Positions 8,472 through 17,567 of a stretch of DNA of 64,000 nt are shown one piece after another. Within the stretch, counting starts at the first letter, position 1. Each line of letters starts with the position of its first letter. This DNA is from Marinobacter sp. SS13-12 (GTDB lineage Bacteria; Pseudomonadota; Gammaproteobacteria; Pseudomonadales; Oleiphilaceae): the NCBI RefSeq assembly GCF_030227115.1, contig NZ_JASSUA010000002.1:186001-250000 (forward strand), written 5' to 3'. The translations under genes and the position numbers were made by a program. The notes under the pieces were generated by a model. The model was not told the origin of the DNA. It saw only the letters and a list, made by a program, of their open reading frames with translations, and made no database searches.

Positions 8472-10703
8472 TTACCCCGCCTTGCTCCGCAAGCTGCCCA
8501 CAACGGCGTCCAGCGCCCGATCAATCAATGCGCCCTGCTCAAGAACAGTCAGGCGTCCGCGCCGCATTTCGTGGGCGAGATCGGTACGGGATTTCTCAAT
8601 AACCTTCAGCCCCATGCGGTTAACAAAGACGAAACTGTCTGCTTCTTCGATAATCGCAGACAGCTTGCAGCGGAAGCTGGCACCGTTGACCAGATTGAAT
8701 TCCACCCAGTTGCCGATCTCAATGGCGTCGATCTGTGCCACATATTCGGCAATTGCCGCGTCCTCCAGCTCCTGTTGACGCTGTATCGCGGTTTGGTGGC
8801 TGATGGGATCATCGTCCTCATCTTCCGGTTCTGGCTCGGGAGCGTCTTCCATGGCTTCTGCAAGTGCGTTGGCACGGAAGGCTTCGGTCAGCTCATGCTT
8901 GAGGTCCGACATCATTTCATCCAGTTTGGATGAATTGTAGGAGACTTCCTCAAGGCCGGCCCTCAGTGATTTCAGCAATCCGGGCACCACCCGGACCCAC
9001 TGGTCCCGCTCCTCGTCGTCCTGGTGGGGATGCAGGCACCAGATCAGGTCGTCCACAACCCGGACGGTCTGGGGCCAGCGATGCTCCACGTCGTCTCGCA
9101 GGTAAGCCAGGAACATGACCCGGCTCCAGCCATTCAGCAAGATATTCCGTACCGGCTCCTGGAGTTTGTAGCGCGCCAGCTTCTTCTGCAGCAACTGATC
9201 CACGGTCTCCTGGGCTTTCTGTGACTTGATGCGGCCGCGCTCGGATTCCCGTGTGCGCTGCTCCACCAGGGAAGCCTTGCGATTCTCTCTGGCCAGGAAC
9301 TGCTCAAATTCCTCGCACAGGGTTTCGAACAGGGTTACGTCGCCGTCAAATTCGTTCAGGATGCGGGCAACCACCGCATGAATCTGCTCATACAGCTTGT
9401 CCCGGGTTTTTTCGTCGCTCTCACTCCAGCCGATGCCGGCCCGGGCAAGTGAGTTAAGCAGGCGACGGGCAGGATGGGTGGCTTTGCTGAAGAACGTCTT
9501 GTCCTTGATGACCACTTTGAGAATGGGAATCTGAAGCCGGCTGATCAGCACCTGTACCGGCGCCGACAGGTTGTAGTCGTCCAGAATGAATTCGAACAGC
9601 ATGGACACCAGGTTAATCAGGTCCTCGTCCATTTCATTCAGTGCCGGCTTCTTGCCGTCGCTGGTGTTTCCGGTTTGCGCAAGCAGCTGCTGGACAACCT
9701 GGTACAGATCGACCATCACCGGCTTGCCGGCACTCAGGTTGCCGCTGACCTGCTCACCCGGGGGTTGCTGGGGGAGCGCTCCGAGCAGGCTGGCAAGCTC
9801 TGCGCCTCCGATAACATGAACGTTCGGGTCTGACGACCGGGGCGGAATACCTGCATTGGCACGCTGATGGGCGAGCATTTGCCGGATTTGCTCGAACATG
9901 GCACCTTCGTGATGCCCTTGCTGCTCGCTTGCGGCAGATGCGGTTTCACCGGGCGCCTGGCCGGCAGTTGTGCCCGGGGCAGAGCTGTCCTGTTGCTTGC
10001 CAGCTTTGCCGTGGTAGCGGAAGTTAGGAATGACGCCGGCCTGGATCAGTATCCGGTTGGCTTCATCCAGCAACATGCCAAGGTTGGAGACGACATAACG
10101 GTCAAACTGCTTGAGCAGGATCAGGCGCTCGCGAATCTGGATCTCGAGGGCCTGGATTGCTTCCACAAAGGCGCTGCACAGGTGTTCGGGAGCCATCGGG
10201 TTGACGGGTATGTCTTCACTGGCGCCCGGGTATACCACACTGAATCGGGTTTGCAGTTGAAGCAGGGGGCCCTGGAAGTGAACCCTGGATTTGGTGATCA
10301 TGGCGTTGAGGGCGACCTGTTCCTCCAGGTCGTCGTCACCCACCAGCGACAGGCTGTCGGAATTAGTCTGGCTGGCCAGGCTTTCATCTGCGGCTACGGT
10401 ACCGCTTCGGGGCGGGTTCGCAAACAGCTGGGCCACCGCATTCTGGAAATGGCGCTCGACACCCTTCCGTTTGATGCGGATTTCGCGCATGGCTTCAAAA
10501 TAGCGGTTCTGCTCGTTGTTGCTCCTGGCATTGTTTGCCAGTTCGAACAGCGAGTCATCAACTGCGTCAAATGCACCCTGCAACAAATCTCCCAGTCCGG
10601 CAACGACAGTGTCACGGATACGGACCACCTGTGCAGGTACGGGATTTGAACTCCCAGCCTCCCGGTGCTCGCGGAGATAATGTATGCCGGACTGCTTATT
10701 CAT
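8472..10703 (-). CDS. DUF1631 family protein
   Basis: A 743-residue, mostly helical, acidic cytoplasmic protein. It matches the proteobacterial DUF1631 family, found in Pseudomonas-type genomes and sometimes misnamed thymidine phosphorylase. The first 250 residues include a dense helical region; residues 240-330 are low-complexity (Ala/Gly/Gln-rich); the last 100 residues (EIGNWVEFNLVNGASFRCKL onward) look like a small beta-barrel reminiscent of PilZ. A cyclic-di-GMP link is only inference from that fold impression. AGGAG 7 bases before the ATG at 10703 supports this start over one 24 bases upstream. The function is not established. Confidence 0.8.
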   Translation of the reverse strand: MNKQSGIHYLREHREAGSSNPVPAQVVRIRDTVVAGLGDLLQGAFDAVDDSLFELANNARSNNEQNRYFEAMREIRIKRKGVERHFQNAVAQLFANPPRSGTVAADESLASQTNSDSLSLVGDDDLEEQVALNAMITKSRVHFQGPLLQLQTRFSVVYPGASEDIPVNPMAPEHLCSAFVEAIQALEIQIRERLILLKQFDRYVVSNLGMLLDEANRILIQAGVIPNFRYHGKAGKQQDSSAPGTTAGQAPGETASAASEQQGHHEGAMFEQIRQMLAHQRANAGIPPRSSDPNVHVIGGAELASLLGALPQQPPGEQVSGNLSAGKPVMVDLYQVVQQLLAQTGNTSDGKKPALNEMDEDLINLVSMLFEFILDDYNLSAPVQVLISRLQIPILKVVIKDKTFFSKATHPARRLLNSLARAGIGWSESDEKTRDKLYEQIHAVVARILNEFDGDVTLFETLCEEFEQFLARENRKASLVEQRTRESERGRIKSQKAQETVDQLLQKKLARYKLQEPVRNILLNGWSRVMFLAYLRDDVEHRWPQTVRVVDDLIWCLHPHQDDEERDQWVRVVPGLLKSLRAGLEEVSYNSSKLDEMMSDLKHELTEAFRANALAEAMEDAPEPEPEDEDDDPISHQTAIQRQQELEDAAIAEYVAQIDAIEIGNWVEFNLVNGASFRCKLSAIIEEADSFVFVNRMGLKVIEKSRTDLAHEMRRGRLTVLEQGALIDRALDAVVGSLRSKAG

Positions 10704-10831
10704 GGCCGACTCCTGTGTACGCCTCAACCGGATACATGACCGAGCTTACGACTGCGTTTATTATTTATACGTTAAATCTACCTCATTTTAACACTCGGTA
10801 ACATAACCAAATGCCAACTGAGCCCAGAAAT

Positions 10832-10863
10832 AAAAAAATCCCGGGATACCCGAAGGTGCCCGG
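10832..10863 (-). terminator. Rho-independent terminator downstream of the Yip1-family gene
   Basis: On the minus strand an imperfect GC-rich stem (CCGGGCACC with GGTATCCCGG) and TTC loop are followed by GATTTTTTTA. It lies 27 bases past the stop at 10890 and before the DUF1631 gene. Confidence 0.7.
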
Positions 10864-10889
10864 TTTTCAGATGTAACTGTTGGCAGGTG

Positions 10890-11492
10890 TCAGCTCACAT
10901 ACACCGGACCAATACCCACACTCCATATCACCACGGTAATTGCCAGCAGGGCAACGAACATGACCAGGCCGACAGTCAACACGGCAGAGGCGAACATGAA
11001 TCCCCGCTCTTCCGGTATTTTCATCAATATCGGTAGCCCTTCATAGAGCAGATAGACGGCATAGGCAATGGCAATCAGCCCCACGATCATGTTGACCCAG
11101 ATATTGGGATACACTGCGGCGATGCCCAGCAAAAACACCGGTGTTGCCGTATAGGCTGCCAGCGTAACGCCTCGCGGGTTACTGTCCTTGACGTCGTAGG
11201 TCGCGGCAAAAAAATCGATGAATCGGCCAATAATATAAATGCCTGTCAGCATGGCCAGGTAAAAGAGAGCTGTCAGCTGCAGGGCGCTGGTGGTTGTCAG
11301 TCTGATCACCTGGCCGTCACCGATTTGCCAGCCAACCTGGGTGCTGCCGTAGAAGCCGGCAATGGCCGGGATGAGCCCCAGCAACAGAACATGGCCCAGG
11401 TAAAGCTTGCCAAGGGATTCCGGCTCGTTGCGAATGGCTTCCCATTCACGATCCGGGTGCGTAAGCAGACCCAGGGTATGGGTTAGACTCAT
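10890..11492 (-). CDS. Yip1-family inner-membrane protein
   Basis: A 200-residue protein with five or so predicted membrane helices (LYLGHVLLLGLIPAIAGF, ALQLTALFYLAMLTGIYIIG, LAAYTATPVFLLGIAAV, MIVGLIAIAYAVYLLYEG and a C-terminal helix FASAVLTVGLVMFVALLAI). The N-terminal LLTHPDREWEAIRNEPES motif and the pattern of helices fit the bacterial Yip1/YIP1-domain family. Its function in bacteria is unknown. AGGAG ahead of the ATG at 11492 decides the start over an ATG 18 bases upstream. It appears monocistronic with its own terminator. Confidence 0.8.
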   Translation of the reverse strand: MSLTHTLGLLTHPDREWEAIRNEPESLGKLYLGHVLLLGLIPAIAGFYGSTQVGWQIGDGQVIRLTTTSALQLTALFYLAMLTGIYIIGRFIDFFAATYDVKDSNPRGVTLAAYTATPVFLLGIAAVYPNIWVNMIVGLIAIAYAVYLLYEGLPILMKIPEERGFMFASAVLTVGLVMFVALLAITVVIWSVGIGPVYVS

Positions 11493-11615
11493 GGACGTAC
11501 TCCTGTTCATTATTGTTATATCTCAAGCCTTCAGTTTTGGTGGGAAAGGCTTTTGGGTCAAGAGAAAGATTAAACTTTGATATTTCTAACAGAATTCTTG
11601 TTATAACCGGATAGC

Positions 11616-12893
11616 CTACTTGAGAGAGCGTTTTTTTCGCTTCTTGGGGTGAACGATGGCTGCCTTGACCACGTTATCCTTGATCTGCAGTACTTCAACC
11701 CGGTGCCCGCCTACTTTAAGGCAGACGTTCGTTTCCGGAATGTTTTCCAGGGTCTCGGTGATCAGCCCGTTAAGAGTCTTGGGGCCGTCAATCGGAAGCT
11801 TCCAGCCCAGGGTTTTGTTGATGGTTCGGACTGCGGAGGTGCCGTCGATAATAAAGGTGCCGTCATCCTGGGGAATGATGTCCGGGCTGGTGGCGGCGTA
11901 ATCGGTAGTAAACTCGCCAACGATTTCTTCCAGTATGTCCTCCAGGGTGGCCAGGCCCAGAACTTCTCCGTACTCGTCAACCACGATGCCGAAACGCCGC
12001 TTTTGCTTCTGGAAGTTGATCAGCTGTGTGTTCAGTGGTGTGCTTTCCGGAATGAAGTAGGGCTCCCGGCAAAGCTGCATCAGCATGGCCTTGTTGATGT
12101 CATCCTGCAGCAGTAGCCTCGAGACATTTCGCAGGTGAAGCACGCCCTGTATGTTGTTGATATCGCCTTTGAAGACCGGCAACCGGGTATGCTGACTGCT
12201 TCTGAGCTGGCGCAAAATGGTGTCCAGATCGTCATCCAGGTCGATACCGACCACTTCATTGCGGGGCACCATGATGTCATTCACGGTCACCTTTTCAAGG
12301 TCCAGGATGCTGACCAGCATGTCCTTGTGCTTCGCCGGTATCAGGGCGCCCGCCTCGTTGACCAGGGTCCTGAGTTCCTCCCGGCTGAGGTGTTCGTTGG
12401 CAGCGTCGTTGGCGGACACGCCGATGATTTTCAGTATGGCGCCGGTGAACAGGTTCACCGCCCACACCACCGGGTAAAGAATCTTTAGCAGCGGGCCCAG
12501 TATATGGGAGGCGGGGAAGGCAATTTTTTCCGGAAACAGGGCTGCGAGTGTCTTTGGGGTTACTTCCGCGAATATCAGTATGACAATCGTCAGCAGCACA
12601 GTGGCAATGGCAATGCCGGCATCCCCCCAGATACGAATGGCGATGACGGTCGCAATCGCGGAAGCAAAGATATTGACGAAATTGTTGCCAATGAGGATGA
12701 CGCCGATCAGCTGATCCGTGCGGTTCAGCAATCCCTGGGCCCGTTTGGCGCCCTTGTGGCCAGTCTTGGCCATATGCTTCAACCGGTAACGATTGAGCGA
12801 CATCATGCCGGTTTCGGAGCTGGAGAAGAAAGCGGACAGCAGGATGAGTCCCGCCAGGATGATGAACAGCGCGGTGAGCGATGTCTCGTTCAA
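11616..12893 (-). CDS. CorB/YfjD-like CNNM-CBS membrane protein
   Basis: A 425-residue protein with the CNNM (DUF21) membrane domain in residues 1-175, including SSSETGMMSLNRYRLKHMA and IGNNFVNIFAS. Tandem CBS domains follow (about 190-325, DLEKVTVNDIMVPRNEVVGID), then the CorC/HlyC C-terminal domain (about 340-425). It closely resembles E. coli YfjD. CNNM proteins are linked to magnesium/cobalt transport or its control. It starts with TTG, with AAGGA nine bases upstream. It neighbours ypjD and ffh exactly as yfjD does in enterobacteria, which strengthens the call. Confidence 0.9.
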   Translation of the reverse strand: MNETSLTALFIILAGLILLSAFFSSSETGMMSLNRYRLKHMAKTGHKGAKRAQGLLNRTDQLIGVILIGNNFVNIFASAIATVIAIRIWGDAGIAIATVLLTIVILIFAEVTPKTLAALFPEKIAFPASHILGPLLKILYPVVWAVNLFTGAILKIIGVSANDAANEHLSREELRTLVNEAGALIPAKHKDMLVSILDLEKVTVNDIMVPRNEVVGIDLDDDLDTILRQLRSSQHTRLPVFKGDINNIQGVLHLRNVSRLLLQDDINKAMLMQLCREPYFIPESTPLNTQLINFQKQKRRFGIVVDEYGEVLGLATLEDILEEIVGEFTTDYAATSPDIIPQDDGTFIIDGTSAVRTINKTLGWKLPIDGPKTLNGLITETLENIPETNVCLKVGGHRVEVLQIKDNVVKAAIVHPKKRKKRSLK

Positions 12894-12990
12894 GACTGAA
12901 TGTCCTTATTTTGCTGATAAGTTGGGAAAATAGGCGGTTGGTGATCGCGGTGTCAAGTGTGTACCGGAACGGGGGCGGCTACGAAGTTCG

Positions 12991-13797
12991 TCAGCCGCCC
13001 CGGTGGAAGACCAGTTCAAGCACAAACTTGCTGCCGTAGAAGGCGAGCATAAGCAGGGCACAACCGGCGAGAGTCCAGCGACTGGCGGTTATGCCGCGCC
13101 ACCCACGTGTGTAGCGCCCGATCAGCAATGCCAGGAAGACAGCCAGGGACAGAAGTGAGAATACAGTCTTGTGGGCCAGGTCCTGGGCAAAAATATCATC
13201 AATGAACAGTGCCCCGGTGACAATGGCCAGCACCAGCATCACCACGCCCGCCCAGACCATTTCGAACAGCAGGGATTCCATGGTCTGCAACGGCGGCAGG
13301 TTTCTGATCATTATGCTGTTGTAGTTGTGCTTGAGCTGGCGATTCTGGAGGTACAGCAGGGCTGCCTGTATAGCCGCCAGCGTGAACAGGCTGTAGGCTG
13401 TGACCGACAGCGCGATGTGCGACAGCATGCCGTAACTGTCTTGCGGGACCAGTTGGGAAGAAGGGTGGGTGATCAGGCTCATGACGATGGTCAGCGCTGC
13501 GATCGGATAAACACCAAGGAAGAGGCTCTGGACCGGCTTGCTAAGGTTAAGTCCCAGCAAAAGAAACACAATCAGCCAGGAAATGAGCACCGAACTCTGG
13601 AAGAATCCGAAATCGAATCCGCCTTCCTGGTGGACAGTCTGGGCAATCAGCAGGCCATGGGCGGTCAGCGCCAGCATGCCGATAAGGGTGGTTATTGCAA
13701 TATTGGTATGTACCCGCCCCCTGAAGCTGAGCGCCTGCAGGGCAGTACCAATGCTGTATAGTAATAATGAAGTGACCGCGAGAATCAGCGTTCCCAT
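12991..13797 (-). CDS. ypjD: Cytochrome c assembly family membrane protein YpjD
   Basis: A 268-residue polytopic protein of the CcsA/CcmC-like cytochrome c assembly family (eight or so helices). The SYGMLSHIALSVTAYSLFTLAAIQAALLYLQ region, MESLLFEMVWAG and the FSLLSLAVFLALLIGRYTRGWRG segment are diagnostic. E. coli YpjD sits in the same place between yfjD and ffh, but its role is not settled; heme handling is inferred from the family. It is transcribed away from ffh. Confidence 0.85.
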   Translation of the reverse strand: MGTLILAVTSLLLYSIGTALQALSFRGRVHTNIAITTLIGMLALTAHGLLIAQTVHQEGGFDFGFFQSSVLISWLIVFLLLGLNLSKPVQSLFLGVYPIAALTIVMSLITHPSSQLVPQDSYGMLSHIALSVTAYSLFTLAAIQAALLYLQNRQLKHNYNSIMIRNLPPLQTMESLLFEMVWAGVVMLVLAIVTGALFIDDIFAQDLAHKTVFSLLSLAVFLALLIGRYTRGWRGITASRWTLAGCALLMLAFYGSKFVLELVFHRGG

Positions 13798-13885
13798 GAC
13801 TTCCTTTTAACCACTCTCTGACTGGGGTGCGGCGGGCTTTCGCGCCGATTTGACCGGGCTGGTCGTTTCAGGGCGATAGTCTGGT

Positions 13886-13891
13886 TATAAT
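13886..13891 (+). promoter_or_regulatory. Candidate ffh promoter -10 box
   Basis: TATAAT lies 86 bases before the ffh start in the divergent ypjD-ffh gap. The matching -35 region (TCGTTT) is weak, so this is only a candidate. Confidence 0.35.
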
Positions 13892-13976
13892 GTCGCGATT
13901 ATGCAACAGGAATCAAGGAACCTGATCGGGTTCCCGTGTTTCATGCACTCAATTAATCCGGGTACGGAAGATCAAC

Positions 13977-15365
13977 ATGTTTGAAAACCTCCAGGACCGA
14001 CTTTCCGGCAGTCTGCGCAAGATTTCAGGTCAGGCGCGGCTGACCGACGACAACATAAAGGAAACGCTGCGTGAAGTTCGCATGGCGCTTTTGGAGGCAG
14101 ACGTTGCCCTGCCAGTGGTCAAGGCATTTATAGAGGGCGTGCGTCAGCGGGCCATTGGCCAGGAAGTCCAGCGTAGCCTGAGCCCGGGCCAGGTATTCGT
14201 GAAAGTGGTCCAGCAGGAGCTGGAGCGCGTGATGGGGGACGGCAATGAGTCTCTCAATCTGGCGGTAGCGCCCCCGGCGGTGATCATGATGGCCGGTTTG
14301 CAGGGTGCTGGTAAGACCACCACCGTTGCCAAGCTTTCCCGGTTCCTGAAGGAGCGGCACAAAAAAACCGTGATGGTGGTGAGCGCCGACGTATATCGGC
14401 CCGCGGCAATACGCCAGTTGGAAACCCTGGCAGGGGAAGTCGGGGTCGAGTTTTTCCCCAGCACTGCGGACCAGGACCCGGTCGATATCGCCAATGGTGC
14501 GTTGGATGCTGCCCGCAAGAAGCATATCGATGTGGTGATCCTGGATACCGCCGGCCGCCTCCACGTCGACGAGCAGATGATGGGCGAGATAGGGCGGCTG
14601 CACAAAGCGGTAAACCCTGTCGAGACCCTGTTCGTGGTGGATGCCATGACCGGTCAGGACGCGGCCAACACCGCCAAGGCCTTTAACGATGCGCTGCCGC
14701 TGACGGGTGTGGTTCTCACCAAGACCGATGGCGACGCCCGTGGCGGCGCCGCGCTGTCAGTGCGCCACATTACCGGCAAGCCCATCAAGTTCCTCGGTGT
14801 GGGGGAGAAATCGGACGCCCTGGAGCCGTTCCATCCGGACCGGGTGGCATCCAGAATCCTCGGTATGGGGGATGTGCTCTCCCTGATAGAGGAAGCCGAA
14901 CGCAAGATTGACCAGAAGAAAGCCGAAAAACTGACGAAGAAGATCAAGAAGGGCAAGAACTTTGACCTGGAAGACTTCCGCGACCAGTTGCAGCAGATGA
15001 AAAATATGGGCGGTATCGGTGGCCTGATGGATAAGCTGCCGGGTATGGGGCAGATGGCGCAAATGGCCCAGCAGCAGGTGAATGACAAGTCCATGGGGCA
15101 GATGGAAGCCATTATCTGCTCAATGACCCCCAAGGAGCGCCGCTATCCGGATGTCATCAACAATTCCCGCAAGCGCCGCATAGCAGGCGGCTCCGGTACC
15201 CAGATCCAGGACGTCAACCGGCTGCTGAAACAGCACAAGCAAATGCAGAAAATGATGAAGAAATTCGGCAAGAAAGGCGGAATGGCTAACATGATGCGGG
15301 GTCTTGGCGGTATGATGCCGCCGGGCGGAGGCGGTGGCGGAATGCCACCCCGTGGACGTATGTAG
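13977..15365 (+). CDS. ffh: Signal recognition particle protein Ffh
   Basis: A 462-residue SRP GTPase. With 4.5S RNA it binds signal sequences of nascent inner-membrane proteins and docks at FtsY. An N domain (1-90) is followed by the GTPase G domain with GLQGAGKTTT at 107-116, DTAGRLHVD, TKTDGDARGG and GVGEKSDALEPF. The methionine-rich M domain (about 330-462) has a GGMANMMRGLGG run and a Gly/Pro tail. Length is normal. It leads into the rpsP-rimM-trmD-rplS cluster, a standard gammaproteobacterial order. Confidence 0.97.
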   Translation: MFENLQDRLSGSLRKISGQARLTDDNIKETLREVRMALLEADVALPVVKAFIEGVRQRAIGQEVQRSLSPGQVFVKVVQQELERVMGDGNESLNLAVAPPAVIMMAGLQGAGKTTTVAKLSRFLKERHKKTVMVVSADVYRPAAIRQLETLAGEVGVEFFPSTADQDPVDIANGALDAARKKHIDVVILDTAGRLHVDEQMMGEIGRLHKAVNPVETLFVVDAMTGQDAANTAKAFNDALPLTGVVLTKTDGDARGGAALSVRHITGKPIKFLGVGEKSDALEPFHPDRVASRILGMGDVLSLIEEAERKIDQKKAEKLTKKIKKGKNFDLEDFRDQLQQMKNMGGIGGLMDKLPGMGQMAQMAQQQVNDKSMGQMEAIICSMTPKERRYPDVINNSRKRRIAGGSGTQIQDVNRLLKQHKQMQKMMKKFGKKGGMANMMRGLGGMMPPGGGGGGMPPRGRM

Positions 15366-15508
15366 AAACCGGGATGTATTCCCTGTTTTCTTTGGCGTTC
15401 ATTTAGCATAGAATAGCGCCCCTTTCGAGTATGGGTCTTCGCGCCAGCCTTGGTTTGGCGGGTGTGAATCGTACAAAGTTCGTACAACAGAACAGGATAT
15501 TGGTCGAA

Positions 15509-15754
15509 ATGGTAATAATCCGTTTGGCTCGTGGCGGCTCCAAGAAGCGCCCGTTCTACCATCTGACAGTGACAGACAGCCGCAAATCCCGCGACGGTCG
15601 TTTTATCGAGCGCGTTGGCTTCTTTAACCCGGTCGCTCGCGGTCAGGAAGAGCGTCTGCGTATTGATCGCGATCGCATTGATCATTGGCTGGGCCAGGGC
15701 GCTCAGACCAGCGAGCGCGTTGCCCAGTTGCTGAAAGGCGCTGCGGCAGAGTAA
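15509..15754 (+). CDS. rpsP: 30S ribosomal protein S16
   Basis: An 81-residue small-subunit protein, [21 protein letters not shown] at its N-terminus and [20 protein letters not shown] near the end, as in all S16 proteins. The frame stays open for 26 codons upstream, but the ATG at 15509 matches the family start. It is first in the rpsP-rimM-trmD-rplS operon. A TAGAAT hexamer about 95 bases upstream could be the operon's -10 box. Confidence 0.96.
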   Translation: MVIIRLARGGSKKRPFYHLTVTDSRKSRDGRFIERVGFFNPVARGQEERLRIDRDRIDHWLGQGAQTSERVAQLLKGAAAE

Positions 15755-15786
15755 TAGAGTTAACGTTTCATCACCGGGGTTAGGGC

Positions 15787-16314
15787 ATGGCTCAGCATTC
15801 GCAGGAAACTGTGATTGGTCAGATTACCTCGGTGTTTGGGGTTAAAGGGTGGCTTAAAGTCCACTCTTACACGGACCCCAGAGAAGGGATACTGAACTAC
15901 CGTGACTGGACTTTGGTCCACAATGGCAAGCGTATCCCTGCAAAGCTTGAGGAAGGTCGCCGGCAGGGCCAGGGGATCGTTGTCAGGCTGAAAGGCATTG
16001 ATGATCGTGAAATGGCTCGCAGTTACTGCGGCGCCGACGTTATTGTGCCCACCGAAGAGTTGCCAGAGCTACCCGAAGGGGAATACTACTGGTATCAGCT
16101 GGAAGGGCTTGACGTGTTCACGACTGAGGATGAGTGCCTCGGCAGGGTGCATCATCTGATAGAAACAGGCTCCAACGATGTCCTGGTGGTGAGGGCTACT
16201 GATGCCTCCATCGACCAGCGTGAGCGGCTGATTCCCTACCGTCCGGACCACGTTGTCCGGAATGTGGATCTGGCCGCTTCGCGTATGGTAGTCGACTGGG
16301 ATCCGGAGTTCTGA
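15787..16314 (+). CDS. rimM: Ribosome maturation factor RimM
   Basis: A 175-residue 30S assembly factor that acts on the head of the small subunit and binds S19. The N-terminal barrel shows IGQITSVFGVKGWLKVHSYTD, and the C-terminal PRC-barrel shows EYYWYQLEGLDVFT and LIPYRPDHVV with VVDWDPEF at the end. It sits 32 bases after rpsP and 3 bases before trmD, the usual operon order. Confidence 0.95.
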   Translation: MAQHSQETVIGQITSVFGVKGWLKVHSYTDPREGILNYRDWTLVHNGKRIPAKLEEGRRQGQGIVVRLKGIDDREMARSYCGADVIVPTEELPELPEGEYYWYQLEGLDVFTTEDECLGRVHHLIETGSNDVLVVRATDASIDQRERLIPYRPDHVVRNVDLAASRMVVDWDPEF

Positions 16315-16317
16315 CGG

Positions 16318-17076
16318 GTGTGGATTGGCGCAGTCAGTCTGTTCCCGGAGATGTTCGCTGCGGTGACCGAGTATGGGATTACCGGCAGGGCGGTCAGAGA
16401 TGGTTTGCTGACCTTCAGTGCCTGGAATCCCCGGGAATTTACCCACGATCGTCACCGCACTGTTGACGACCGGCCTTATGGTGGTGGTCCGGGCATGCTG
16501 ATGAAAATTCAGCCGCTGCGGGATGCCATACATGCGGCACGGGCGTCGGCACCCGGCAAGGCCTGCGTGGTTTATCTGTCTCCCCAGGGGGAGCCGATGG
16601 ACCAGAGCGTGGTTGAGTCACTGGCGGCAGAACAGAACCTCATTCTGGTAGCCGGGCGGTACGAGGGTGTTGATGAACGCCTGATATCGGCCGAAGTCGA
16701 CCGGGAGGTGTCACTGGGAGATTTTGTGCTCTCCGGTGGCGAACTGGCAGCCATGGCTGTTATTGATGCGGTTACGCGCCTCATCCCCGGAGCGCTGGGT
16801 CATGCGCAGTCGGCAGAGCAGGATTCCTTTGCTGACGGTTTGCTGGATTGTCCGCACTACACCCGGCCCGAGGTTTACGAAGGTCAGGCGGTGCCGGATG
16901 TTTTATTGGGCGGTCACCATGATCAGATCCGGCGTTGGCGGCTCAAGCAGTCGCTGAGGCGAACCCGGGAGCGACGCCCCGACCTGCTGGAAAAGCGGGT
17001 GTTTACGGACGAAGAGCGTAAGCTGCTGGAAGAGATTTTGAACGAACCGGGTGCCTCTGAATCATCAGGGCATTAA
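16318..17076 (+). CDS. trmD: tRNA (guanine37-N1)-methyltransferase
   Basis: A 252-residue SPOUT methyltransferase that makes m1G37 in tRNAs reading CNN codons and so prevents frameshifting. It has the trefoil-knot signatures [25 protein letters not shown] and [15 protein letters not shown], plus the [12 protein letters not shown] loop near residue 55. Translation starts at GTG 16318, 3 bases past the rimM stop, so the two are probably translationally coupled. Length is typical. Confidence 0.96.
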   Translation: MWIGAVSLFPEMFAAVTEYGITGRAVRDGLLTFSAWNPREFTHDRHRTVDDRPYGGGPGMLMKIQPLRDAIHAARASAPGKACVVYLSPQGEPMDQSVVESLAAEQNLILVAGRYEGVDERLISAEVDREVSLGDFVLSGGELAAMAVIDAVTRLIPGALGHAQSAEQDSFADGLLDCPHYTRPEVYEGQAVPDVLLGGHHDQIRRWRLKQSLRRTRERRPDLLEKRVFTDEERKLLEEILNEPGASESSGH

Positions 17077-17102
17077 AAGATTGGGTATCAGGAGCACTAA
17101 CG

Positions 17103-17459
17103 ATGAGCGGTAAGAACAACATCATCAGTCAGATTGAATCAGAGCAGATGACCAAGGAAATCCCTGCCTTTGCGCCGGGTGACACCGTGGTTATCCAAGT
17201 GCGTGTAACTGAAGGCAACCGCGAGCGTCTGCAGGCGTTTGAAGGCGTTGTCATTGGCAAGCGCAACCGTGGCATGAACTCTTCCTTCACTGTACGGAAA
17301 ATTTCCTACGGCGTTGGCGTTGAGCGTACCTTCCAGACCTTCTCCAAGCTGATCGACAGCATCAGCGTGAAGCGTCGCGGCGACGTTCGCCAGGCCAAGC
17401 TTTACTACCTGCGCGACCTGTCTGGCAAGGCAGCTCGTATCAAGGAAAAGCTGGGCTGA
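17103..17459 (+). CDS. rplS: 50S ribosomal protein L19
   Basis: A 118-residue protein at the 30S-50S interface. [29 protein letters not shown] and [18 protein letters not shown] are universal L19 stretches. AGGAG lies eight bases before the ATG. It closes the rpsP operon and is followed by a terminator at 17489-17516. Confidence 0.97.
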   Translation: MSGKNNIISQIESEQMTKEIPAFAPGDTVVIQVRVTEGNRERLQAFEGVVIGKRNRGMNSSFTVRKISYGVGVERTFQTFSKLIDSISVKRRGDVRQAKLYYLRDLSGKAARIKEKLG

Positions 17460-17488
17460 TCAGCAGCGGTTGCTGGTCAAGTTCGTTG

Positions 17489-17516
17489 AAAAAGGCAGCC
17501 TTTGGCTGCCTTTTTC
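17489..17516 (+). terminator. Rho-independent terminator of the rpsP-rplS operon
   Basis: AAAGGCAGCC-TTT-GGCTGCCTTT forms a 10-bp stem ending in a T-tract, 30 bases after the rplS stop. Confidence 0.9.
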
Positions 17517-17567
17517 GTGTCTGATCTCCATAACTGCATCGGCGCGGTACGTTTCGAGTAAGCTGTT

